A stretch of 33,839 nucleotides of DNA from Loktanella sp. (lineage in GTDB: Bacteria > Pseudomonadota > Alphaproteobacteria > Rhodobacterales > Rhodobacteraceae): positions 1-33,839 of the forward strand of contig JAGXIQ010000002.1 in the NCBI GenBank assembly GCA_024635625.1. The letters run 5' to 3'. The translations under genes were made by a program, and so were the position numbers. Shown in pieces: positions 27,968 to 33,839 of the stretch. The notes beneath the pieces are model-generated. The model saw only the letters and a list, made by a program, of their open reading frames with translations, had not been told where the DNA came from and made no database searches. The number at the start of each line of letters is the position of its first letter. The stretch's first letter is position 1.

Positions 27968-28378
27968 ATGACCCCCGAACTTACCGCCCTGACCCTCGCC
28001 GGCTTGTTGCAGGGGGCACAGTTCGCCTTGATGGCAGTGCGAACCAACCTCGAACTGCCCGCAGGCAAAACAATGGGCCCCCGCGACCCAGAGCGACTTG
28101 GCAAACCGATCCCCGAACAGGTGACACCAAAGACGGGCCGCTTGATCCGGGCCCTGAACAACCACTTCGAAGGGTTGATTCTTTTCACGCTCGCCGTTGT
28201 TGTCGTTACACTTGGCGACAAGGCCACAGGCCTTACTGCGGGCTGTGCTTGGATCTACCTGATCGCCCGCGCGCTTTACGTTCCTGCCTACTATTTCGGT
28301 CTAACCCCATGGCGCTCGATTATCTGGATGATCGGGTTTGTCGCGACTATGCTCATGCTTCTTTCTGCCCTGATTTGA
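27968..28378 (+). CDS. MAPEG family membrane protein
   Basis: A 136-residue membrane protein with four predicted helices. It has the MAPEG pattern GPRDPERLGKPIPEQVTPKTGRLIRALNNHFEGLILFTLAV and ARALYVPAYYFGLTPWRSIIW (E-x-x-x-F and R-x-x-Y regions). The superfamily includes microsomal glutathione transferases and related detoxifying proteins; bacterial members are mostly uncharacterised. It lies 15 bases after the 80-residue gene and 17 bases before lpd, clearly within the operon. Confidence 0.85.
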   Translation: MTPELTALTLAGLLQGAQFALMAVRTNLELPAGKTMGPRDPERLGKPIPEQVTPKTGRLIRALNNHFEGLILFTLAVVVVTLGDKATGLTAGCAWIYLIARALYVPAYYFGLTPWRSIIWMIGFVATMLMLLSALI

Positions 28379-28395
28379 ATTAACGGAGGCCCCAC

Positions 28396-29784
28396 ATGGC
28401 CAGCTACGACGTCATCATCATCGGTTCCGGCCCCGGCGGCTATGTCTCCGCCATTCGTTGCGCCCAGTTGGGCCTGAAAACCGCCTGCGTGGAAGGGCGT
28501 GACACCCTTGGCGGCACCTGCCTGAACGTCGGCTGCATCCCTTCTAAGGCCCTGCTGCACGCGACGGAAATGCTATACGAGGCTGAACATAACTTTGCCG
28601 AAATGGGCCTGAAGGGCAAAAGCCCGTCCGTCGACTGGGATCAGATGTTGGCTTACAAAGACAAGACCGTGGGCCAAAATACCGGAGGCATCGAATTCTT
28701 GTTCAAAAAGAACAAGGTCGACTGGCTGAAAGGTTGGGGGTCCATCCCCGAGGCCGGGAAGGTCAAAGTCGGCGAAGAGATCCACGACGCCAAGCACATC
28801 ATCGTCGCCACCGGGTCCGAACCTTCACCGCTTAAAGGCGTCGAAATTGACGAGGAAACCGTCGTCACGTCTACTGGGGCGCTAAAGCTGAAGAAGATTC
28901 CAAAAACTATGGTCGTCATCGGGGCCGGTGTTATCGGACTGGAACTCGGCTCTGTTTATGCCCGTCTCGGGACCGAAGTCACCGTCGTTGAATACCTTGA
29001 CGCGATCACACCCGGTCAGGACGCAGAAATCGCCCGCCAGTTTCAAAAAATGTTAACCAAACAGGGTCTGAAATTTGTGCTCGGCGCGGCTGTTCAGGGT
29101 GTATCTGTCAAAAATAAGAAGGCCACAGTGACCTACAAGATGCGCAAGGATGATACGGAGGCCGAGGTGAATGCCGAGTGCGTCCTACTTGCGACCGGCC
29201 GCAGGCCCTACACCGACGGTCTTGGCCTTGATGACCTTGGTGTGACAATATCGGACCGCGGCCAGATCGAAGTTGACGGGCGCTATAAAACGAGCGTCGA
29301 CGGCATTTATGCCATTGGCGACGCGATCAAAGGCCCCATGCTGGCCCACAAGGCAGAAGACGAGGGCATGGCAGTCGCTGAAATCTTGGCAGGTCAGCAT
29401 GGCCACGTGAACTACGGCGTGATCCCCGGGGTAATCTATACCCACCCCGAGGTCGCTTCTGTCGGCGAAACCGAAGAGACGCTCAAGCAATCAGGTCGCG
29501 CATACAAAGTCGGCAAGTTTCCGTTCATGGGTAATGCACGGGCCAAAGCGAACTTCATGGGGGATGGTTTCGTCAAGATTCTAGCGGACAAGGAAACCGA
29601 CCGCGTGTTGGGCGCGCATATCATTGGCCCTATGGCAGGCGATCTGATCCACGAAATCTGCGTTGCCATGGAATTCGGTGCCGCTGCCGAGGATATCGCT
29701 CGCACCTGTCACGCTCACCCGACCTATTCGGAAGCGGTGCGTGAAGCGGCCCTTGCTTGTGGTGACGGTGCGATCCACGCTTAA
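28396..29784 (+). CDS. lpd: dihydrolipoyl dehydrogenase (E3)
   Basis: A 462-residue FAD disulfide oxidoreductase that reoxidises the SucB lipoyl arm with NAD. It shows [22 protein letters not shown] (FAD), the redox pair C42/C47 in [33 protein letters not shown] (NAD fold), [20 protein letters not shown], and the C-terminal dimer/active-site segment [13 protein letters not shown]. The GGAGG ribosome site matches that of sucD. Last gene of the suc operon; a hairpin follows. Confidence 0.97.
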   Translation: MASYDVIIIGSGPGGYVSAIRCAQLGLKTACVEGRDTLGGTCLNVGCIPSKALLHATEMLYEAEHNFAEMGLKGKSPSVDWDQMLAYKDKTVGQNTGGIEFLFKKNKVDWLKGWGSIPEAGKVKVGEEIHDAKHIIVATGSEPSPLKGVEIDEETVVTSTGALKLKKIPKTMVVIGAGVIGLELGSVYARLGTEVTVVEYLDAITPGQDAEIARQFQKMLTKQGLKFVLGAAVQGVSVKNKKATVTYKMRKDDTEAEVNAECVLLATGRRPYTDGLGLDDLGVTISDRGQIEVDGRYKTSVDGIYAIGDAIKGPMLAHKAEDEGMAVAEILAGQHGHVNYGVIPGVIYTHPEVASVGETEETLKQSGRAYKVGKFPFMGNARAKANFMGDGFVKILADKETDRVLGAHIIGPMAGDLIHEICVAMEFGAAAEDIARTCHAHPTYSEAVREAALACGDGAIHA

Positions 29785-29787
29785 TAC

Positions 29788-29821
29788 GATTGGCCCCTGG
29801 ACGTGCGGCCGGGGGCCAATC
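29788..29821 (+). terminator. hairpin after lpd (probable terminator)
   Basis: A perfect 10-bp stem (GATTGGCCCC / GGGGCCAATC) begins 4 bases after the lpd stop, with a 14-base loop. There is no clear T run, so termination efficiency is uncertain. Confidence 0.5.
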
Positions 29822-29977
29822 TACTATTGGCTGCAAACATTTCTGCCAGCTCCGCCAGTCCGACTTAAAGCGACACGATTACCCTGACGGTAGCGCTAAT
29901 CTAGCTCAGTCATAAAAATACGTGGACAGGGTCACTGAGCGGTGGCACGCAGCCCACCCTCCACGCCAGAGCGACCG

Positions 29978-30625
29978 TCAGGTTTTGAGCAATCGTAAAC
30001 CTTTGGTGACATCGCCCCGCACCGCCAATCGCAAGCCCGGTTCGTCGCCTGCCTTCAGCGCCGCCAAGATCAGCCGATGATGCTTGGGTGGATCTGTGCG
30101 GTTCAGTTTTCCATAAAGTGCCCGCATCGTCGGCCCAAGTTGCAACCAGACAGTCTCTGTCATCGCAAGGATCGCCGGGGCCTGGGCACGTAAATAAAGT
30201 GTCCGGTGAAATTCGAGGTTCATTCGGATGTAACCGCTTGCATCATGCCGCGTCACCATTTGGCTGACGCCTTGGTTGATGACCTCAAGACGTTCGATCA
30301 GGGCAAAGTGCGCACGGGGCAAGGCGCGGGACGCCAATTCCGGTTCTAGCAGCGCGCGCAGGGTCGCTAGTTCCTCGATCCGATCGTTAGACAATAGCGG
30401 CGTACTGATGCGGCCGGTCGCAGATAGCGACAATGCCCCTTCGGAGGCTAACCTACGCACCGCCTCCCGCGCGGGTGTCATAGACACCTCGTAATCTCGC
30501 GCGATGCCGCGCAGGGTCAGGGCTGTGCCGGGTTCAATCTGTCCGTGCAGGATACGGGTGCGCAGAGCGCGAAAAACCCGATCGTGCGCAGCACCGGTCG
30601 GCGCGATGGGGCGAGGTGGGATCAT
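29978..30625 (-). CDS. GntR family transcriptional regulator (FCD type)
   Basis: A 215-residue regulator with an N-terminal winged helix (about 12-75: DRVFRALRTRILHGQIEPGTAL, LRGIARDYEVSMTPAREAVRRL, GRISTP). An FCD ligand domain follows (about 85-205, with the metal-site type pattern D-x3-H in MNLEFHRTLY and later His residues). Such FadR-type proteins respond to organic acids or sugars. It is 32 bases after the metallopeptidase gene on the same strand and may be cotranscribed. It lies near the lpd end, so it is one candidate for the sdh/suc operator-binding protein, but FCD regulators usually bind TNGTNNNACNA-like sites and the motif does not match. Confidence 0.9.
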   Translation of the reverse strand: MIPPRPIAPTGAAHDRVFRALRTRILHGQIEPGTALTLRGIARDYEVSMTPAREAVRRLASEGALSLSATGRISTPLLSNDRIEELATLRALLEPELASRALPRAHFALIERLEVINQGVSQMVTRHDASGYIRMNLEFHRTLYLRAQAPAILAMTETVWLQLGPTMRALYGKLNRTDPPKHHRLILAALKAGDEPGLRLAVRGDVTKGLRLLKT

Positions 30626-30657
30626 GACGCGATCATGTGGTCAGAATAACACATAGG

Positions 30658-31344
30658 TCAATCGTCGAACCGCAACTGATGCAGCCGGTCCCCCTGCTCG
30701 CGCAACCAAAGCCGACGAGCAGCATAATCCGGCATCAGGTTCGCCACGACGTCCCAAAATGCGCTGCTGTGGTTCATCTCTACCAGATGCGCAACTTCAT
30801 GGGCGGTGACGTATTCCAACACCTCTGGCGGGGCCATAATCAAGCGCCAAGAGTACATCAGCGCACCGTTCGATGAACACGATCCCCAGCGCGACCGCGT
30901 ATCCCGCAATGTAATGTGCGTATATTTTCGCCCGACAGCCGCCGCATAACGATCTGATGCGGCCACGAGCGCATCGCGCGCGCGCGCGCGCAGGAACGCT
31001 CGCACAGCAGCGCCACCCGCACCTACGGGCACTAAAAGCGTATCGCCTGACGCGACAACGCGCCGTCCCTCAGCCTCGGCGATACGCAAGACAGCGCCGC
31101 GATACAGCACCTCAGCCCCGACAACCGCCGTCATACGTGGTGACACATCGGCTAGGTGACCTCTTAACCAATCTTCTCGTTCCTTCAGGAACGCGAGCGC
31201 CTCTCGTTCCGGCGCGCGGGGCGGCATTGTCAGCGTTACCTTGCCATCCAAACGCGAGACACGCAGGCTCAGCCGCCGCGCGCGGGCGGACCGGCGCAGG
31301 TCAACGGTAATCGGGGGGTTGCCAATGATCAGATCACGGCCCAT
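30658..31344 (-). CDS. YgjP-like (DUF45/M48-type) metallopeptidase
   Basis: A 228-residue cytoplasmic protein of the YgjP/DUF45 family. An N-terminal beta-rich domain (VDLRRSARARRLSLRVSRLDGKVTL, then PPRAPEREALAFLKEREDWL) precedes the zinc motif region SRWGSCSSNG, MYSWRLIMAPPEVLEYVTAHEVAHLVEMNHSSAFW with HEVAH as the HExxH site. Homologues are described as predicted metal-dependent hydrolases, sometimes linked to restriction systems. I chose the ATG at 31344 (MGRDLIIG) with AAAGGA upstream; ATGs at 31350 and 31371 are alternatives. Divergent from the TIGR02300 gene. Confidence 0.88.
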   Translation of the reverse strand: MGRDLIIGNPPITVDLRRSARARRLSLRVSRLDGKVTLTMPPRAPEREALAFLKEREDWLRGHLADVSPRMTAVVGAEVLYRGAVLRIAEAEGRRVVASGDTLLVPVGAGGAAVRAFLRARARDALVAASDRYAAAVGRKYTHITLRDTRSRWGSCSSNGALMYSWRLIMAPPEVLEYVTAHEVAHLVEMNHSSAFWDVVANLMPDYAARRLWLREQGDRLHQLRFDD

Positions 31345-31454
31345 ATGCATCCTTTGTTCCGCCTGCGCCAAAGGTCTTTGACAGCATGCCTGCCTTATGG
31401 CAGGGGACGTCAGGCCGCCGCAAGGGCAGCACCGATATTCAAGGGGGAAAACCC

Positions 31455-31781
31455 ATGCCGAAAGAAGAATGGGGCACGAAACGCCTGTGCCCGGAAACGG
31501 GCAAGCGATTCTACGACCTGAACAAGACTCCCGTCATAAGCCCTTACACGGGTAGCGTCGTCAACATCGACACGGGCAAGACCCGTACGATGGTCGCCGA
31601 CTCTGAAGACGCGCAGACTAAGAAGATGAAGGTCTCGGACGAAGAGGACGATCTGGTTCTCGAGGACGATGAAGACGAGGACGAAGACGTTGATCTGGGC
31701 GATGACGTCTTAGAAGACGATGATGACGACACCGTCAGCCTCGACGATATAGCCGACGTTAGCAAAAGCGACGACGACTGA
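31455..31781 (+). CDS. TIGR02300 (FYDLN acid domain) protein
   Basis: A 108-residue protein starting MPKEEWGTKRLCPETGKRFYDLNKTPVISPYTG, the TIGR02300 signature. The second half (about 65-108) is almost purely Asp and Glu with scattered Val and Leu, giving a very acidic tail. The family is confined to alphaproteobacteria as far as I know, and its function is unknown. AAGGGGG lies 8 bases before the ATG. Confidence 0.93.
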   Translation: MPKEEWGTKRLCPETGKRFYDLNKTPVISPYTGSVVNIDTGKTRTMVADSEDAQTKKMKVSDEEDDLVLEDDEDEDEDVDLGDDVLEDDDDDTVSLDDIADVSKSDDD

Positions 31782-31791
31782 AAAAAGATGA

Positions 31792-31829
31792 CACCGGGAC
31801 GCGATTTCTGACTTGATCTCGTCCCGGTG
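31792..31829 (+). terminator. hairpin after the TIGR02300 gene
   Basis: A perfect 10-bp stem (CACCGGGACG / CGTCCCGGTG) with an 18-base loop, starting 11 bases after the stop. No T run follows; it may be a terminator aided by Rho or a protective 3' structure. Confidence 0.45.
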
Positions 31830-31877
31830 GCTGCATAGATAACGGCACACGGCGACGCTATTCGCGTCATACGGTTT

Positions 31878-31953
<76 letters not shown>

Positions 31954-32096
31954 AATCACCCTCACCACCGCATCACACTGATATAGTTCGACTTTTGAAG
32001 ATGAATATTTTGATACCACACACGTTTACCACACACGTTCGCCACATACGTAGGTAGCCTCCGGATCGTTCTGCTATCGAGCACCACGACGCCTCA
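31954..32096. other. non-coding DNA following tRNA-Ala
   Basis: No gene is visible. It contains the 13-bp triplet repeat (32016-32054). I found no second copy of the tRNA 3' end that would mark an intact integrated element. Confidence 0.5.
32016..32054. repeat. three tandem 13-bp repeats
   Basis: CCACACACGTTTA, CCACACACGTTCG and CCACATACGTAGG follow one another exactly, sharing CCACAYACGT. They could be recombinase or regulator sites left from the degraded element, but that is a guess. Confidence 0.7.
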
Positions 32097-32291
32097 GGTA
32101 TCTTCGTCACCACATCTCACTTTACCGCCTCGGCTGAGCAGACCGCCAGAAGTCTAGGATCGCGTATAGTTCTCATTGACGGCCCTCACCTGACCAAATT
32201 GATGATCAAGTACAACATCGGCTTTCGTGACAAAGACGTCCTGCATATCAAGCAGATTGATGAAACCTATTTTGACGAAACGGTCAGCTGA
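32097..32291 (+). pseudogene. mrr: C-terminal fragment of an Mrr-type restriction endonuclease
   Basis: The frame reads GIFVTTSHFTASAEQTA, SRIVLIDGPHLTKLMIKYNIG, then HIKQIDETYFDETVS and a TGA at 32289. This matches the end of the Mrr/restriction_endonuclease domain (consensus KGVFITTS, KIVLIDGxxLaxLMIeHNVG, YEIKRIDEDYFE). The frame has a TAG at 32055, no start codon and no ribosome site; the N-terminal wing domain and the catalytic core are missing. It is a gene remnant of a type IV-like restriction system. No longer N-terminal portion is visible upstream toward the tRNA. Confidence 0.78.
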
Positions 32292-32399
32292 ACTGTCAGA
32301 CAGCACCTCCAATACGACTGACGTGACCGATTTTCTTCTGTGAACGATTGAAGGCCAATGCATATTGTTAGCTGTGGCAGCGGCTCTTCAAATTGCCAC

Positions 32400-32570
32400 T
32401 CAAGCAACCCGATAGACCGACCTTTCCGAAATCCCCAAGGCCCTCGCAACGTCCCTCTTCGACTTGCCCTCAGCCAGCATGGCGACCACCTCAGCCTTCT
32501 TAGCCTGTGCCGTTGGCTTGCGTCCCTTGTACTTCCCTTGGGCCTTCGCTTTGGCAAAACCGTCAGGCTC
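32400..32570 (-). pseudogene. C-terminal fragment of a serine recombinase (resolvase/invertase)
   Basis: On the minus strand, 57 codons read EPDGFAKAKAQGKYKGRKP, then TAQAKKAEVVAMLAEGKSKRD and VARALGISERSVYRVA, before a TGA. This is the end of the resolvase catalytic core plus the C-terminal HTH_7 DNA-binding domain. A TAG (32571-32573) lies directly upstream in frame and the N-terminal catalytic Ser domain is absent. It is a relic of a transposon or invertible element. The small remaining frame could in principle be read from an internal start but would only make the HTH. Confidence 0.75.
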
Positions 32571-32754
32571 CTATTAAGTCACATCTCGCTTGGCTCACCG
32601 GCGCAACCTGATGGTCGACACGTCACAGGAAAGACACGCAGTCATTCAGCGAATGGGTCAGGCCATCAGGCTGCATAATACACTCACAGTCAGAGATGTT
32701 GTCCACTGCTCTACTTTTCCTCTATTTCTCAGGTGGGCGGGATAGGACGATGAC

Positions 32755-33246
32755 ATGGGATATTCACCGGAACGCAAGGCAGCTGTACTGAAGCGGATGC
32801 TGCCTCCGAACAACCTGCCTGTGCGGCAATTGTCGCAGGAGGAAGGGATTTCAGAGGCGACACTGCACAAGTGGCGGGCTCAGGCGCGTGGGAAGGGTCA
32901 GCTTTTACCCGATGCTGATGCTGGCCCTGAAGGTTGGACCTCGCGCGACAAGTTTGCAGCGGCGCAGGAGACGGCAGCGATGAATGAGGTCGATCTGGCG
33001 GAATACTGCCGCAAGCGTGGGCTTTTTGCCGAACAGATCAAGACGTGGCGCGTGGCTTGCGAGCAGGCGAACGACTGGGACCGCACCAGCACGGCGCGAA
33101 TGAGTCAGGCCACAAAGGAAGAGAAGAAGTGGATCAAGGATCTGGAGCGCGATCTTGCCCGCAAGGATCGCGCCTTGGCCGAAACCGCAGCCCTTCTGGT
33201 TCTCAGAAAAAAGGCCTCGGCGATCTGGGGGGGGCGACGAGGACGC
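32755..33246 (+). CDS. IS3-family transposase OrfA region
   Basis: 164 codons starting MGYSPERKAAVLKRMLPPNN. It holds one helix-turn-helix (VRQLSQEEGISEATLHKWRAQ), a second repeat (DLAEYCRKRGLFAEQIKTWRVACEQAND) and a leucine-zipper-like helix ending DRALAETAALLVLRKKASAIW. It includes the classical IS3 slippery site A-AAA-AAG (33207-33213). Twenty bases later a run of eight G (33227-33234) keeps this frame open into orfB. With seven G, orfA would end at a TGA overlapping the orfB ATG (33247), and a -1 frameshift at the A6G site would make the fusion. DNA-binding subunit of the transposase. Confidence 0.85.
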
Positions 33247-33839
33247 ATGATCAGCCCCCCACATCGCCAAACCGCAGCCCTGCTGATCGAAGAAGCTGTC
33301 ACCGCTGGCGCCCGTCGTTTCAAAGCCTGCACCGAGATGGAAATCAGCGCGCGGACACTGCGCCGCTGGACGCAGGGCGGTCAGGTTCAGGCTGACCAGC
33401 GCCCCTTGGTCCAACGTCCGGAGCCGCGCAACAAGCTCAGCGCAGAAGAACGCGCCGCCGTTCTGGCGGTCTGCAATGCGATGAGTTCGCGAGCCTGCCG
33501 CCCAGCCAAATCGTTCCCAGACTGGCCGATCAGGGGCAATTTCTGGCCTCGGAGTCCAGCTTTTACCGCATCCTGCGCGCGCACGGGCAGCAGCAGCATC
33601 GCGGGCGGGCAAAGCCATCCGTCCGACGCAAGCCGCCAACCAGTTTCAAGGCTGCCGGTCCCTGCGAGGTCTGGACTTGGGACATCACCTGGATGCCGGG
33701 GCCGGTCGCAGGCATGTTCTTCTACTTGTATCTGATCGTGGACATCTTCAGCCGCAAAATCTTGGGCTGGGAAGTGTATGAGCGCGAGGCTGCCGATCTG
33801 GCGGCAACGCTGGTCCAAAAAGCGGTTTGGGCGGAGGCC
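33247..33839 (+). pseudogene. IS3-family transposase OrfB, frameshifted and partial
   Basis: From the ATG at 33247 the frame encodes MISPPHRQTAALLIEEAVTAGARRFKA and continues to CNA near 33480. There one G seems to be missing (GCGATGAG where GCGGATGAG restores the frame). In the next frame, 33483 to the end encodes EFASLPPSQIVPRLADQGQF, SSFYRILRAHGQ, and the start of the DDE integrase core: CEVWTWDITWMPGPVAGMFF, LIVDIFSRKILGWEVYE. The shift cuts the catalytic domain off, so the copy is inactive as read unless the base is a sequencing error. The last part of the gene lies beyond the window. Confidence 0.8.

Larger units (their letters stand above)
32697..33839 (+). mobile_element. IS3-family insertion sequence, cut by window end
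   Basis: A transposase with typical IS3 orfA and orfB parts occupies 32755 to the end of the window. The left end is tentatively placed at 32697 (TGTTGTCCACTGCTC), 58 bases before orfA, because IS3 termini begin with TG and leave about this leader. The right end is outside, so the inverted repeat cannot be confirmed. Confidence 0.7.

Noticed and set aside
29881-29940. Interleaved inverted repeats ACCCTG/CAGGGT and GCTCAGT/ACTGAGC after lpd, formally a pseudoknot
   Set aside because: Arms are only 6-7 bp with wide spacing in a short convergent gap, and nothing else supports a structured RNA; chance is likely.
32154-32363. 69-codon minus-strand open frame after the tRNA
   Set aside because: It is the antisense of the mrr remnant, whose plus-strand frame gives the real family match.
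33045-33395. Alternative 116-codon frame in the IS element as a separate gene
   Set aside because: It is the -1 frame read through orfA and orfB and shows no transposase similarity of its own.
31954-33839. CRISPR array or intact defence island behind the tRNA
   Set aside because: The only repeats are three 13-mers without spacers, and the defence-like gene is a short C-terminal remnant.

Overview
The window looks like chromosomal DNA of an alphaproteobacterium of the order Rhodobacterales (roseobacter group). This rests on the GC-rich codon use, the protein sequences, and a gene neighbourhood I recognise from Rhodobacter sphaeroides and relatives: ethylmalonyl-CoA pathway genes mixed with TCA-cycle operons. 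I cannot name a genus from the sequence alone.

Layout. (1) 1-1657, minus strand: a quorum-sensing module made of a small conserved protein, a LuxR-type receptor and a LuxI-type acyl-homoserine-lactone synthase cut by the window start. Its upstream DNA (1640-1860) carries an exact TTAA-N7-TTAA (CtrA-type) box and several dyads. (2) 1873-6802: crotonyl-CoA carboxylase/reductase (ccr) and a PlsB-like acyltransferase on the minus strand, divergent from ethylmalonyl-CoA mutase (ecm) on the plus strand. (3) 6896-9340: an H-NS/HvrA-like protein, an exported DUF4329 protein, purine-nucleoside phosphorylase, and a DUF1989 (urea carboxylase-associated) protein. (4) 9373-13122: the sdhC-sdhD-sdhA-[lipoprotein]-sdhB operon (minus). 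(5) 13123-13739: the sdh control region and a strong 126-nt inverted-repeat structure right after mch. (6) 13740-16356: overlapping genes mcl2-nnrU-DUF1737-mch (minus). (7) 16964-18502: an exported PRC-barrel protein and a TauE/SafE permease. (8) 18659-29784: mdh, a glycosyltransferase, then sucC-[lipoprotein]-sucD-sucA-sucB-[80-aa protein]-[MAPEG protein]-lpd. (9) 29978-31953: a GntR regulator, a YgjP-like metallopeptidase, an acidic TIGR02300 protein and tRNA-Ala(GGC). (10) 31954-33839: decayed accessory DNA behind the tRNA, with the C-terminal end of an Mrr-type restriction enzyme, the C-terminal end of a serine recombinase, a 13-bp triplet repeat and a frameshifted IS3-family element that runs off the window.

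How it works together. Ccr, Ecm, Mch and Mcl2 carry steps of the ethylmalonyl-CoA pathway, which assimilates acetyl-CoA in organisms without the glyoxylate bypass and delivers succinate and malate. Sdh, Mdh, SucCD and the 2-oxoglutarate dehydrogenase complex (SucA, SucB, Lpd) handle the same C4 acids.

The strongest non-textbook signal is a paired palindrome, GTGATCACA-N12-GTKATCACA (centres 21 bp apart), found upstream of both sdhC and sucC and seen nowhere else in the window. It suggests one unidentified regulator for both TCA operons. Both operons also carry an unrelated small lipoprotein gene, overlapping the stop of the first catalytic subunit gene and lying before the second.
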